Shown in pieces: positions 1-12,900 of a DNA stretch of 64,000 nucleotides. Origin of the DNA: Rallus limicola (lineage: Eukaryota > Chordata > Aves > Gruiformes > Rallidae); contig JAKCOZ010000032.1 in assembly GCA_022605955.1 (NCBI GenBank), positions 4,898,001 through 4,962,000 of the forward strand, given 5' to 3'. Both the position numbers and the translations under genes were made by a program. A model generated the notes under the pieces. The model did no database searches. It saw only the letters and a program-made list of their open reading frames with translations, and was not told where the DNA came from. The stretch's first letter is position 1, and every line of letters begins with the position of its first letter.

Positions 1-1627
1 TGCCATCAGCCACCCATCATGAAGTTCCTCTCTTCGTTCTGGCAGTGACAGGGCAGGGTAATGTGTGGTCCAAAACATCTGTCGCAGTTCATAAAACTGG
101 CATGTTATGGAGCGGGGAGAGGGGGGATTATTCCTGCTCTGCAGAGCCAGGGAGCCAGCAGGGGATGGAAGAGCTTGGCACGGCCAAACCAGGAACCACC
201 GTGCCCCTTCATGTGTTAATACCTGAGCCACCTATAAACCAGCTCTTGGACACATCCCAGGTTGCCTTAAAATGCTCTGCTGGAAAGCAGCAATATCTCA
301 GCGCTGACTCACTGTCAGCTCCACCGTCTGTGGACTGAGGATGGTGGCCACATCCTGGCATGCAAACCCCAGCCCTGTTTTCACCCTTGTGCCTTCTGCG
401 GGCTGCCACGGTGGGTTTTGGGCTCATGGCTGCGGTGCTGTGGGGCTTTAGCACAGAGTATCTTGGCTTCTGAGCATGTTGACCAAGAGTGGTTGGGAGA
501 GATGGTTGGGTGGGGCTGGGTTTTTTTTCTCAGGCTTTGGGGCTGAGTTTGGAAATATGGGTGCCAGAGAAGAAAATAACTCATGTTTTTATCTCTTCAG
601 TTAAAAAAAAAGGGATTGCTCATGTGAAATCAGAAACCGAACTTATTTGGGATAAACCAAAGCGTTTTCATTCAACTTGAAATGAATTTGTTGACCTCCA
701 AACTGTTGGTTTTGGGATGCGATTTTTTTGCAGTTGAACCGGGAGTCCTTTTACACTCACACTGCTCTGCTGGCAAGGCCCTGTGCTCTGAAGGGGGGGT
801 GACACCTTTCTGTGGCTGATCTGACCTCAGCAAAAATCAGGGGGGCAAAAAATACGCTTTTAATGGTAGTCCAGCTAAGCCTTTGGTGCCGTGTTATGTT
901 TGGACGTGGGATCCTTTAGCATGCATTATGAATAGAGTCCTGTTTTGATAAGCAGCACCATCTTTTTACTTCCCTGAAGTATATTCTTAGGCAGCTCTCA
1001 AATAACGCTGATTTATTCAGATAGGATGCTCAGGGCTGCAAGTTCTGCCTGTTTATTACCAGGATGTTTTTGTCTTTAAACACCTGCTGCTTTTGATGAT
1101 GTTTGTAGGGAATGCTGCTTGTAGGGGTGTGGTGATGTCTCTCCTAGTAGCCACCCAGCAGCAGGGCAGGACATAGCCTATCTTCTTAGCTGCCCATGCC
1201 GTTCAGAAGGAATCTTTCCACCGTGATATGCATCCCCGCACCATCAAACAGCCATGTCCCTTGTTCTCCTCCTTGTTCATGTTACAGGCAGGAAGAAATA
1301 AGCCTTTTGGTACATCACCAGAGATTTAAGAGTTGCTCCCTGCCAGGGCTGGGGTAGAAAAAAACATTTTAAACCAACTTCTGGTCTTGAACTTAGCTGC
1401 TCAGGGCAGCTAACTAATCACTTAAACGGGCCTGAACCCTGCTATTTGCAAAACCCCACTTAGAAAGAGGTAAAGTGTTCCTGGCACAGGCAGCAACAAG
1501 GTGTCCGAGAGTCATTATCTGTTTTTCTGAGGTACACAGTCACCTTCGAGCTCCTCAGAGCCTCCCTAAAGGACAGCACCGAGCTCAGAAAAGTGTGTGG
1601 ATGGAGAAGGGAGGACACAGGCAATTC
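1..1627. other. Single-copy non-coding DNA, no recognised element
   Basis: No CR1, LTR or tandem repeat is visible. Open frames are short and show no recognisable protein. There is a TGACTCA (AP-1 type) site at 305-311 and short A and T runs, but nothing that supports a gene. It reads as ordinary avian intergenic or intronic sequence. Confidence 0.5.
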
Positions 1628-1647
1628 TTTTTTTTTTTTTTCCATAG

Positions 1648-1739
1648 GAAGAAGTTAGGAAAAGTTCAATTTGCCTTTTTTTCCAAGCAGAAGAGACCAG
1701 CTGCCACTGTGACTTTTGTGGTTAAAGCCTCTGGCCTAG
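1648..1739 (+). other. Exon-like interval with consensus splice sites (unproven)
   Basis: A T-rich tract (about 14 T, 1628-1641) is followed by CCATAG, a good 3' splice-site layout. Ninety-two bases later comes CTAG|GTAAGG, a near-perfect 5' splice site. One frame is open across the interval and gives a basic peptide with KKLGKVQFAFF near its start. The peptide matches no family I recognise. The tract may be a fortuitous pair of splice-like signals, which are common in vertebrate introns. Only transcript data could raise this above a guess. Confidence 0.15.
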
Positions 1740-3480
1740 GTAAGGGAAACCCCTGATACCCCTGCGATTTGCTCTCCTCTCCCCCTCCTCACCTGAACAG
1801 AGGAGACACCTGGCTTGGCATTAACCCTCGCACGCCTGTGAAACCGATCGCCTGTTAGGGTGATGGGGCTAATCTTCTGTGATGTTGTGCTTCCATTTGC
1901 CCTGTTTGGTTTTTCCAAGGAGCGTTTCTGTAACGCTGGAGCCCTACATCTGATCGGAGCAGATGCAATCAACCCCCTGTCTTGCCCCATACAGCGACTG
2001 CAAATGGAAGGAGCAGATCACAGGCGTTTCAAGTGCAGATCCCGGCTTGTGCAGCAAATACTCCAGGCAGGGGGTCAGCTTCATGGGTCTGAACAGCCAC
2101 GTCTGACCTAAACCTCAGGCCGGGCTGCGAAACCAGCTGAGACTTGTTCCTACAGCACCGAAGGCTTGAAAATCAAAGCTGAGCTCTGGTGGGAATATAG
2201 GCTGCGTTCAGAGAGTCAAGAGGAGCCCGGCTAGCAGGTAGATCTGATTAGCCCAACACGCCTCCGAGCCTCCTGCCCTGCCATCGCTGGCAGGGAACAG
2301 TGTGGGATCCCTCCGTCCCTTAACACGCCACCCTCCCGCCATCTCTGGCTGCTCTTCAGAGGAAAGCAGCCATTTGGAGAGCAATCCTTTCCTCCTTTAG
2401 TGTTCTGTTTTCATTTCACCGCCATGTTAAGGACTGAGCGGTAACGAGCAGGTCCCCAAATGACCCGGTTCTCAGCAACAGCATTGTTTTTTCACTGCAA
2501 CGGCTCAGGCAAGGAGGTATTTCTAGCAGAGATTTTTTTTTTGGTGTGCCCCTGTGGGCTGTTTCCAAGGAGTCTGGGGAGGGGGGGGACTGAGCAAAGC
2601 AAGCCCATTGCCAACCAGTCTGAATTCACCCCACTGGGTTCCTGGCCCCACTGGAAAAATCTGTAAAGCTCCACAAATCAAAAAAGGTTGGGGGGAAAAA
2701 AAAATATATTAAAAGATCCCCAGCCTGGAATCCAAAGTGCTGTGAAAAAGGCCTGGGGATACACAGCCAGTGATTTGTGTGAAGGGAGGATTTCTCTGAG
2801 AAATAAGGCTTCAGGAAAAAGTTGCAGAAGGGGAAGTGCAGCTTAACAGCCGAGCTGGGTTCATTTGCCAAGCCCATTTCTTGAGTCTTGTGCGTAGGGA
2901 AGCGAAATAATAATTGGGAGCAAAGCTTAGGTTAATCTATGATGAGGATGCGATATTCAGTAGCTTTATTAGAAGAAGGGGTTGTGGGGGAAAGCGCAGG
3001 GGCCTCTTTGGCTCCTTTTATTTTTCTGCTTCATCTTTGATGCTCGCTGTAGTTGGAAAACAACCCTCTGCTTCACCCACTGAAGTGCTTTGCGAGGGAG
3101 GGAATCTCAGCCAGAGAAGACGGACAAGTCGTTCCCTTTCAGACCAGCCTCCTAATTGTAAAAGTACCGTCAGACAGCTTTTGAAATAAGCCTCCTAGGT
3201 GTGAAAGCTCCTTTCCCTTTGTGGGCTGAAAAGGCCAGCGTGGCATTTTGCAAAAAAACCCTGCCGAGCAGAGCATCGTGTGTGTGAAATTTCCCTCTGT
3301 CCCTTTTCTAAATCCAGCTACCTGCCAAGCTGTCCCTGAGCATCTCAGGTTTCCTTCCCACAGCCAGCCACCAGAAACATGGCTTTTCCTCTCTCGTTGG
3401 CTCTCCCTCGGAAGCTCAGCTTGCTGGGAGGTCGGGCTGCGCTCACACAGAGGTGATGAAGGGCTTTTCAGGCGTTAGGT
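1740..3480. other. Single-copy non-coding DNA
   Basis: No repeat family or coding sequence is recognised. The part from about 1790 to 2060 has mixed composition with GATCG and GCTAATC-type motifs. Around 2683-2712 is a G-run followed by an A-run and TATATTA. Nothing supports a gene. Confidence 0.45.
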
Positions 3481-3760
3481 AATGATTCGGGATGTGCCTT
3501 GGACCCCTGGAAGGAATTATAGGGCCATAACTCACAGCTGCTGCTCTGTGAATCTCCATACACACGAGCGCCTGTCAGGAATTTATTACAGATGTATTTT
3601 TATACCAGCCTTTATAATAAGTAAAGAAAGACTCCAGCTGCCTCTAGTGACCTTTTAATCACCTAGGGATGCGTTCAGCTAAAAGCCCTACACTTGTGAT
3701 GACAAACACCCAGCCCATTGCTTGGAGCTGCTTGGCCTGATGTATTTATGTGAGCTGCAC
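3481..3760. promoter_or_regulatory. Candidate conserved non-coding element
   Basis: This is an AT-rich, non-repetitive patch with clustered homeodomain-type motifs: TTTATTAC at 3582-3589, TTTATAATAAGT at 3611-3622 and TTTTAATCACC shortly after. The texture resembles vertebrate developmental enhancers, but conservation cannot be seen from one sequence. The call is inference only. Confidence 0.2.
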
Positions 3761-6700
3761 AGCTTATTCTCCAGCATCTCCCCTCACATAGGAAGATAAA
3801 AATCCAACCCCCCCACCCCGCTCTCCATCCTTCATCGCTGTAAGGAAAGCCTTCCTGGATCCCACGCGGTGCAGCAGAGCCTTTCCTGGGTCAGCGGTCG
3901 TGGCTTGTTGAAAGCATCTCGGGTAGGTTTTTGGGTACCACGTTTGCCAGCTGGTGTGAGGGCAGGGCATGAAGGCAGGCAGGCTGCCTGTGATAACAGT
4001 GTTGGAGATGAGACTTCTCTTCCACACGGTTAGGGAGAAACCCCTTTTGGCTCAGACCTGGCTCTGACAAATGACCGGGATAAGCCAGAGCACCAGAGCT
4101 GCAGTGGTTTGCTCCAGGTAAGCAGCTTAGGAGCCTCCAACTCTTGTTCTCTTCCTTAGAGCAGGGAAATGCAGGTCTCTTTTACCAGGTTGGCTGTGAG
4201 TGTGAAGACCAGACATAGAAAGGAGATAAGTAAGAGCACACTGCTCTAGAAGCCAAGGCAGTACCTTAGCTTCTTCCAGTTGTTGAGACTGTGTGCGAGC
4301 AGGCAGAGAGAGAAGGGCATAGGATGGGTGGTCTTGTGTGTTTTGAAAGAAAAGATAATAATTGTTTGCTGGAGCCCCATATCTACCAGAAAAAATTAAT
4401 TTCCAATTACTTTTTCTGGTGCTTTCTGGCCAAATTCCCCCTTGCAGAAGAGAGGTGAAGGTTCTCGTTTTGTAGAAGAGTTGGGCTTCTCTTCTAGAAA
4501 AGATGGGCGGGGGGGTAATGGGTAGAAAACGATAAATGGCATGGAAACAGGATGAAAAGAGCAAGCTGCTGGGCAGGGATGACCCCTAAGCTCTCCCAGT
4601 GAGACTACACAGCTAGTCCATCCATGGTGTTGTCGACCCAAGGCACAAAGCTGCGTGTGACACTGCTGTCCTGGTACCTCCAGGTGGGAAGCGGTAAGCC
4701 TGCTTCATGTGCCTGAATGAACTTGGATTAGCAAAGACCTCTTCCATGCCCAGGAAAGGACTTGCCATGGGGATTTACCAGCATTCGTGCTGCTCGCCTG
4801 GCTTTCCCACTCCTGTGTTTTAGAAACTGAAGCAGTTTCTGCCATGCAGATGGTAGGGCTGAATCGTCCAGGATCTTTTGGGGATCCAAATTGTTAGCAG
4901 GCCCCAATGGTGATGGGACAAATTCTAAGAGCCTTTTTCCCAGCGTCCCTCAGAAATCCAGGTAGGCTTCTTGTGTAAACCACCCCTCGTTTAGGTTTTG
5001 TGCCTCCACCAGACATAGCAACAGCTCCTGGGAGCTCCCTGCTCAGCTGAGAGCCAGGTTAAATTCAGTTTTCCCAGGAAATGTCTCTTGATATTTTTTA
5101 CGGTTTAATATTTGTCCTCTGTGAAGCATCTTCCTTTCATGCTAAATGCGCACCTATTATATGCATGGCTTATTTTCATATTCCTAGAGGAGGCTGGAGG
5201 CTCAGTGTGTCTATACAGTGCATCTCTCCAGCACATCTCCAGCAAAGAAGCTCCCAACTTTAAGTGACTTTCAACCTAGGACCTTGAGAGCTGGGCTTTT
5301 TCCCCTCTGCCGTCCTTGACTAGAGGCTACATGTGCGGGCTTCTCCCAGCTACACTCTACAAGAATTAACAAGTTCAGGACCAGGAAAGAAAAAAAAAAA
5401 AAGACAAAGATTTTGGAAGGGCAACGTGTTGTTTTTTTCACTTGCTGGGGAAAGCATTTATTTCTGGATTTGTAGAAGTGACCTCCTGCAGTCACTCTGC
5501 GGATTTAGGGATCTTATCCCACTGTCAGTAATTTTTAGTGAGTCGCAAGAGGCTGATTTTTTCACTCAGCCACTTGGCTTATCATCCACGTTTGTCATCA
5601 GCCCTAAAAGGGGTCGCTAAAAGAAGACCAAAAAAAACCCAAACCCACCTCTAAACCTACCCAGTAGGTTCCAGGCTTTTATTTTGCCAATAATAGTTTG
5701 GGATGGGCTTAGAATTTTATTCAAGCTTCTCCAGTCCTCCAGCAATTCAGTGCCAAGCCATATTCCTGTCCTCCCTCACCTCTTGCCGATTCCGTGCTGC
5801 TCAACGGGGCTTTTTGTTCCATTTACTCTGAAAATGGAGCATTTTTCAGATAACTCCCTGAGATGTGTAGGTAGATGTGGACAGCACTGAGAGGCTGGTG
5901 GGCCTGCCCCCCGGCATCCCATGCTTCCTCACAGCATCCACGCAGGATTGAGGCGCGCTCCTGCCGCAGCAGCTCTCCACGCGCAGCAGGCGAGGGAAGC
6001 AGCACGTAGTCATTCATCATTTTGATCAAGCCTCCTGCCAGGAGCTGTGAGAGTTTCAAACGTTAAATTAAATGAACCAGGAATGTTGTTTCAGAAACAA
6101 CTGGCCGCAGTGACCGGTGTTGACATGCATCCTAACGGCTGATGGGTCCCCAAGGAGCGAAGGAGAAGGGAGAGGTGGAGGGAGTAGGGAAATGCATCGC
6201 TGGAAAGCAAATCTCATCGTGGAAGAGTATGAACAAGAAGGACCTTTAGTCCTTTAGTGAAACTTGAGCACAAGGAGCTGCCTGCTAAGAGAGGACCCGT
6301 TTCAAAGCTGCATCTCACTTGGGGCCCCTTCACCGGAGAAACACCTTTGGCAGGGGCAGCTGCGACGCTTGTGTCCTGCCAAATTTGCTTCTTTGGGTAT
6401 TGGTGGCATCCAAAACCAAGAGGGGAAACCAGAATTAATCTGAAGACATCAGTCCCCCTTTCCATGCTCCCAGTTTTCTCTTGACAAGGATCTAACAGTG
6501 CAGAATCGATAATCTCCTCTTTTCCCTTGGAAACTGGAAAGCTCAGAAAAAGCTCCCAGGAGAGCAAACCGACAGGTACGAGGTCACAGCGAACAGCTCT
6601 TCTCACCCTGAGCTGCTATGCAGTGGAGGGCAGGGCATCGGTTTGGCATCCAGCTGGCCTGACCAAGAGCATCCCCAGTACAAACCAGTCCCAACCACGA

Positions 6701-7325
6701 TGGACTTGTGGGAAAGTGCGGGGCGGGTTGCTTTCCTGTGCCGCTCATTTGAGGCTTGCAAGATAAATGTCGGATTTGAATGACTAGACTGTGGGCAGCC
6801 AGTGCAGAAAATCAATTAAAATACCAAGCAGCTTAGAAACAGGAGCTTTAATTACTGCACAGACGGGTCTTTAGAGGGGAATGAAGCCACCACCTCTGAG
6901 TCAGAACTCCTCTACCCTTGTACTTTTTATCCTGGGGGTCTCTGGACGTGTCTCCAGTGCATTTTCTGCACATCAAGGAGAGGTGACCGTATCTCTTCTG
7001 TGCTGAGCAAGGGACGGGCACGGGGCTTACATCTTGTTTTGTGTGAGCTTAGCACCACGGGCTGTGGGCTGTGTGGGCTCCCTGGGCTGTTGGTGGGCTG
7101 CAGGGAGGCATAAAACCGCCTGGCATGTAATGTGGCAGGGTGGCTGATCCCCGTGGCCGAGGCTTAGGCTTTTCATCTGGTGTAAAGTCGTCTCTGTGGG
7201 ACTTGATGCTCTGCAAGCACTTCTGTTTGCCAGTGGATTGGGTCTGCAAGCCTGGGAGACTAAAGATGCCCGTGTACACACAGACTTGCCGACAAGGCGA
7301 CAGGCATTAAAGGGGGGAAAAAAGG
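3761..7325. other. Single-copy non-coding DNA
   Basis: No transposon or gene is recognised. It contains an A13 run at 5390-5402 and an A8 run followed by CCC/AAACCC blocks near 5629-5650. The longest frame here, on the minus strand at 6214-6606, has no domain signature. Confidence 0.45.
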
Positions 7326-7344
7326 TAATAATAATAATAATAAA
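7326..7344 (+). repeat. (TAA)n microsatellite
   Basis: About six uninterrupted TAA/ATA units, preceded by a G-rich and A-rich run. Short, and likely polymorphic in length. Confidence 0.85.
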
Positions 7345-9760
7345 GCCCATACTTCTCTCCAGGAACATTGGGCTGTAGAGCCTGTTTATCCTGTCTGCCT
7401 GTTTATTTGCTTTCTGCTCCCTTACTGTAAGATATCTGGTATGGGCTTTCAGCAATCCCAGGAACTGCAGGGATTTCAGCTGCTCTTCAGTGGCAGTGAC
7501 TGGCCTGTGGTTGCCTGTCTCCTCCCTCTTCAAAGCAGCCCAACACTCTACTCTGTGCTCTTGCACAACGCTGGCATGTTAATAATACCCCGAGCATGGA
7601 AAGTTACAGAACAAAACCAAGCATTGATGAAAGCTCTCACAGGCTTTCCAGATGCCTGTCCACATCGGTGTCCTGCTGGGAAGTACACAGAGTGAAATGA
7701 GGCTCGGTGGGACCCAGCTAGGGAAGAGTTTTGTGCTCTTCCTCTCTTCCCAGCCTGGTGGAAGAGTCTTGGGACACTAACTTGCTCTGCAGGATGTGCT
7801 GCTGGCTGCTGAGAGAATGGAGGAGCCTGTATTTATTTTTATGTAACTTTGGGGTGGGAGGGGGAGGAAGGAACAACTTGATGCTCTGCATCACAAGTTT
7901 GAATGGACAAACTTTCAGCCCTTCTTTCCAACCGCCTGCAGCGAGCAATCCCAGGTTTTCCCAGGGGTCACCACTCAACTGTCATTTCCCCCACCTCAAA
8001 AGGGTTTGGGATTTAAACTCCTCATCCAGAGGAAAATAACAACGATGATAAAAAAGGAATCTGCCTGGAAAGAGCGGAGGCAATGTCTGCCTGCCTGCGG
8101 GGAGGAAGAGACTTTAAAATATTCCCTGTTGACAAGAGGGATGAGTTATGGGAACTCCCTGAGCAGCCTGGATGGGGCAGGGCTCAAAGTCTGCACCCTG
8201 CCATGGGGGAGTTCCTGGGGGAGTCTGCCGATAGGGGACTCATGCCATTGACTGATGCTTTTTTGGGGGGTGGGGCCCTGCTCAGCTTGCAGTGATGCTG
8301 CTCTCAGGTCTTGGATAGCTTGGTGTGTTCGCACTGTGGTCCATGCTGCCTTGGTAGGTGGTTTCCAGCAGATGATGGAGATCGGGCTGTGGTCTGCTGC
8401 CAGCCCTCCCTGTTCTTGAGGGAGTTTGCTGGCATCTGGCATTGTTTCCTGCTGTGACATGGGCTCTGCTCTCACTTTTCCATTCTGTGCAAACCTTCCA
8501 TGCTTGAACCCGCCAACAACATCTTGAAGGCAAAGGGCTGAGCTCATCCAGGGGCTTAGGAAGAGTGGTAGGAGTCTGTCGCTGCACATCTCGTCTTCCT
8601 GGGGAGCGGGGAAGGACCCAATGCTGCTTCTGGGTTGTGGGCAGGGGAAAGCTGGAGCTGCCTTGGGATGAGAGGGACAGGACAGGGTGTGGATCAGGGA
8701 CTTGGGGTGTGTGCTACCCTGACTGCTACTCTTCATCGCTGCTCCCGCACAGCACCCGGGACATGAAGCCCCATCCAAGCGTGGCTGTGTCATGTAAGTG
8801 CCGGCTTCCTCCGTGTAGAAGCCAAGAGATGACATTGCAGAAACACTCTAGGTCAAAATAAATTGCTTTCTGGCATTTGGAGATTATCTAAACCCTTCCT
8901 TTTCCCAGGACGGAAGGGAACAAAGGCTCTTGCCTGCTCAGGAAAGAGCCCGGAATACCGTTTGTGCGAGTCACGAGAGCTTATTAGGGGTGAGGGTAAA
9001 CAAAGAGATTTGGGGTTAATTTACTCAGGAGGGGGAAGAGGGCAGAACAAGATGCTGTTTTTTAAAGCCTGCCACTTCTTCTGTCAATAACAGCGGGTTG
9101 CTGGTTCGGGTTGTTGCAGGCGGCGGTGTCTTTTCAGCGTATTGACGGGCAGCCCTCGGTGGTTTCTCTAACGGCGCATTGATTTTACAGGGGCTCTCTC
9201 CTAGCTCAGCAGCTACCTGGTTGATTAAAGCCGTGGCAGTGCTGCCATGTCACTTCAGATGGGGCAAAGGGGGCTGTGACTCAGCCCTGGCTGGCAGGGG
9301 GGTGTGTGTGTGGCTTTTTTCCCTGCCTGGGGAACCCTGTGGCCTTTTTCCTATCTGAAGGAGGTATTCCCCCTCTCCCTTTCCCACTTCATCTTCCTCC
9401 ACTCCTGCCATCTGTTTGGCAAACAGGTGCCTGTGCACCCTCAGAGGCAAAGGATGTGCAGAGCTGGTCAGGCTCCGAGTCTGGCAGCAAAATCCCTGTC
9501 CAGGGTGAATATATCTGGTAGCAGCAGGCTGGAGCTGCTGGGACCTGTTGAAAACACCACCAAAACAAAGGTGGGGAGTGGTCTCAGCTCCTGGTGCCAA
9601 CCCCATCCTTGGGACGCAACCTGCTTCTGCAGCAGCTTAGCTGCTTGCTGAGGAGCAAAACTGTATGAAGAGGCAATCAGTAAACTTAGGTGTGGATTAA
9701 CATTTTAAAAAATATATCAAAAAGCTGGTTTTTTGCTTGCAAAGTTAATTTAGTGACTAC
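7345..9760. other. Single-copy non-coding DNA
   Basis: No coding or repeat family is recognised. A 229-codon minus-strand frame (8146-8835) has no recognisable domain, and its composition (Ser, Pro, Gln, Ala) is what random GC-rich DNA gives. The stretch at about 9095-9240 has more CpG than its surroundings and ends in a TTGATTAAAG motif, which could be regulatory. This is not demonstrable here. Confidence 0.4.
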
Positions 9761-9761
9761 A

Positions 9762-9905
9762 CAAAGTGTTCAAGGCTGGGTTGGATGGGGCTGTGGGCAG
9801 CCTGTTGTAGTGGAGGGTGTCCCTGCCCACAGCAGGGGGGTTGGAACTAGATGATCTTTGAGGTCCCTTCCCACCCAAAGCATCCTGTGACTCTGTGATT
9901 CTATG
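9762..9905 (+). mobile_element. CR1 LINE, 3' tail fragment
   Basis: The sequence matches the CR1 3' untranslated tail: GTGTTCAAGGCTGGGTTGGA at the start, then the block GGTTGGAACTAGATGATCTT, then GAGGTCCCTTCC, ending TGATTCTATG. The copy is only about 144 bp, so it is extremely 5'-truncated, as is usual for CR1. It has no coding capacity. The octamer-like end shows the plus orientation. Confidence 0.93.
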
Positions 9906-11289
9906 TTGGAAATGCTTTTGCTATGGGAATGTCTCCTCTGGGTCGGATGTGTGTGGCATAGAAAGGCTTTTTCCAGAGCAGCGTGCCGAGCCTCCATAGC
10001 TGGGGGCTTTCTCTAAAACTTCGTTAAGGTTAGTTTTCCCACGGCTCCAGGTGACCATGTATCCTGGAGGAGTTTGCTCTGCAAAGTTTGGAAACAAGAG
10101 GGGGGCAGAGAGAGAGAGAAAACCAATTTTGATTGAAAAATGGTGAAGATTTGCCATAGTGCAAGCCTTTCTTTTCCAAAGATGCACAGGACTGAGTAAA
10201 TTCCCTCTGCTTTGGGGTTGGGGGGATTTTTTTTTTCATTATTATTATTGTATTTTTTCCTCTTCTCTTTGAACTCACTATAGTGAGTGCTTTTCTCCTG
10301 CTTGGGAAATGAGAGAGAGGTCTGTAGCTTAAAGAGAAATCCGTAGGTCTCTTGGCAAGATTGATTCTTGCTGAGGTCCTGGCAAGAGCCACATGGGGAG
10401 TGCTTGTGTTGGCTGGAGTGGGGCAGGTCTGGCTTTCTCCTTCACCCCCACCCCCGCCATAACCCTAGGAAGAAAACCTCTGACTGGCAGAGGAAATGAT
10501 GGTTCTTATCTGATGCAAAATTGAGAGCACTTTGATTTCCCCATGGAAATAGCTTCTTTTAGCAAAGGAAAAAAAAATCTAAACCCTTTTCTCCTCCCTC
10601 ACACCCCTTCCTCCCCCCCAATTTGCTACAGCACAGCAGGTTTGACTGTCGCTCCGGTGTTTTCCAGCTGCCTGTGAGACTCTGCAGAAGGAAAGACCAC
10701 GCTTCCTACCTTATGGTGCAGACCTATGAATGCCCATGTACCACGGCTTAAGAGTGAGCTGCTACAGCAGGGCTGTATCCTGCATGGCAGGAGCATCATG
10801 GACCTGGCGCCTGGGTTTGCCTGGTCCCCTGCCAGGTGAGTTGGCAGGAAACTCTGCATCCTTGCATTAAATCCTCCGTGGGGTTTGATGGACTGTTCTC
10901 CACTCAAAAGCGTTCTGGGTCTGTTTAATTGTCAGGTTTTGATGAACAGGCAATTGGGTGGGAGGTTCTCACCTCCCATTAAGGAATTCCCAAGGCTGGT
11001 AGAAGCCGCAGGGGATATTTGGGGAGAATCTCAGGAGTTTCCTACTCCTGAATTTTGTATTTGGAGCAAGTGCCTCCACGTGGGCTGAACCTTGAAAGGG
11101 TCATTACTTGCTTACAGTCACCTAATGGTAAAGCTTGGCTCTCCCTGCTCTCCACCTCGGGCAGACAAAGCCACGCTAAAAGTGACCCCTTCTCTTTGTC
11201 CGTCAGTGCACGAAAACACAGACCTGCTGGGAGAGCGAAGCTGAAAGTCACCTCTTTGGGTGGATTCAGAGCTTCCAGAGAGAATCCCA
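9906..11289. other. Single-copy non-coding DNA
   Basis: No gene is recognised. It contains a T-run followed by ATTATTATTATTG (about 10229-10251), several purine runs, and a C-rich tract near 10610-10620. Nothing supports transcription. Confidence 0.45.
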
Positions 11290-11480
11290 CTTCTCATCCA
11301 TAACTAATAGAGAGAAAATTTCCCTAGGAAATACCAGCACGGGCCGGAGAGCATTAAACTGGAACTTCACGCCAATTAATAGCCGTATAATTACAACCCA
11401 TCCCCTCCTACTTGCTCCTGACTTCCCCATGTAATTTTCTTTTAATTTTTGCTTAATAGGCACACATGAAAGATCAGTTC
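11290..11480. promoter_or_regulatory. Candidate conserved non-coding element
   Basis: An AT-rich single-copy patch with CCAATTAATAG (from about 11372), TATAATTAC (11386-11394) and a TTTTAATTTTTGCTTAATAG-type 3' part. Clustered TAAT cores suggest homeodomain binding. The call rests on motif density only. Confidence 0.2.
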
Positions 11481-12770
11481 CCCAGCACGCTGCTTGCATT
11501 TGATATGAAGTAGGCTCAATGATAAGGAAGACGCAGACGTGCTCTGTCTATCCTGGGCCAGCCCAAGCTACAGCGGTGTGACACGGCCCACCAGAACAAG
11601 GAGCAGGCTGAAGGGATGATGCTGCTTCTTAGCTCTTCCGGGGATGGAGAAGCTTAAGGAAAGTGGAAGAGGGAGGAAAAAAGTCAAGGAGAAGTAAAAA
11701 AGGTAAGCTAAAACTTTGGGTAGAGCTAGTTGCTGGCTTGTAACAGGACCATGACTTTTTGTCCCTTCCTCTGCTCTGGTTTGGGTAGCTTGTAGCACCC
11801 AGCATCCTCCATTCTCACTCATTTTCCTGTGTGAAAATGTTAAAAATGGCATTTTTGCCATCACCCAGAACTGTCCCTTTCTCCTATGCCAAGGGAAGAG
11901 CCCTCCCATGACAGCCCTGATGTAAGAAGCACAGAAACGTCCCCTAGCCATGCTCTTCTACACTAATTCTGGGGAAGGGGGGGGGGGGTAATTGAAAAAG
12001 AAGTAAGTCAGAATCAGAGACTTTTTCAAGAATTAAATTAAAACAGTGTGCAGGGTCTGTTTTGGTTCCTGGGCACAAGCATCATATCGAGGCTCTGCTC
12101 TGCCGGCTGTCTGATAACAGCGGTACCCACCGGCTAGGATCAGCCCCTGCTACAATATGCAAAAAAGAGGACAAGGAATATCAGGCAGCAGCCTCATGCA
12201 GCCTGGTAAATGTAATTTCAGGTGTGTCTCTCTTTATTGCTGTTCCCTGGCTCCCAGGTAATTAATTCTGCAAGAGGAGGAAAACCCCAGATGTCTGATG
12301 GAGTCATGTTCCCCTGGAAGTGGCAGGAGCTGGCTGCCACTCGGGCTGTGTGCTTAGCAAGCTCACCTGGATATCACCATGGCTCCTGCGCAGGGAACGG
12401 AGTGATTTGACCCAGAGGAGGTGACAATGCTCAACCAGAGACCCAGAGCAAGGCTGCGTTCATGCAGGGGGGACCATGGGAAGGTGAGAGACCCTTTTGG
12501 GGACATCCCTTGAGGATGGGTGGAAGTGGAGCTGTTTGGATGGTGCATCCCCCCACCCTGTTAAATCTCCCTGCACAGCATGGGGAAGTTTGTCCCGTGC
12601 TTGGCCCTTTGAAGGTGCAGGTTCCGAGCCTAATGTGAGCTGTGAAGGTGCAGGTTTGGCGCGTCCCCTTTTCCCACCTCCTCTGGCAGGGTTTCACACC
12701 TCTCCCCAGGGCTTTAAGCCTCGCAGGGTTTGCACACAAACCACCTGAAGAAGCTTCTTCTCCTCTCCCT
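11481..12770. other. Single-copy non-coding DNA with a G12 run
   Basis: No gene or transposon is recognised. A G12 run lies at 11977-11988, followed by A/T-rich sequence. Frames of up to about 127 codons on the minus strand show no domain. Confidence 0.4.
11977..11988 (+). repeat. G12 homopolymer
   Basis: Twelve consecutive G after GGGGAA. Prone to slippage and to sequencing error. Confidence 0.9.
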
Positions 12771-12900
12771 GACGCACTTGGGAGGTAATTAGATAACTGC
12801 CGCCAACAAATACGTGCATTTAATAAGTATGCTAATTGCTATTGACCAACATGTGGCAGGCGCTCTGTCAAGTGCCAATTAGAAGAACTGCTTGAGATAC
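12771..12900. promoter_or_regulatory. Candidate conserved non-coding element
   Basis: TAATTAG (12786-12792), CATTTAATAAG (from about 12818), GCTAATTGCT (12831-12840) and CCAATTAG (12875-12882) lie within about 100 bp, together with TGTCAAGTG, a MEIS/NKX-like composite. This is one of the densest homeodomain-motif clusters in the window. It is non-coding, and conservation has not been tested. Confidence 0.25.

Noticed and set aside
3631..3653. CTGCCTCTAGTGACC resembling a CTCF site
   Set aside because: It lacks a core base relative to the usual motif. The match is too weak.
8146..8835. 229-codon minus-strand open frame
   Set aside because: No motif or family resemblance. Overlapping frames on both strands are equally open.
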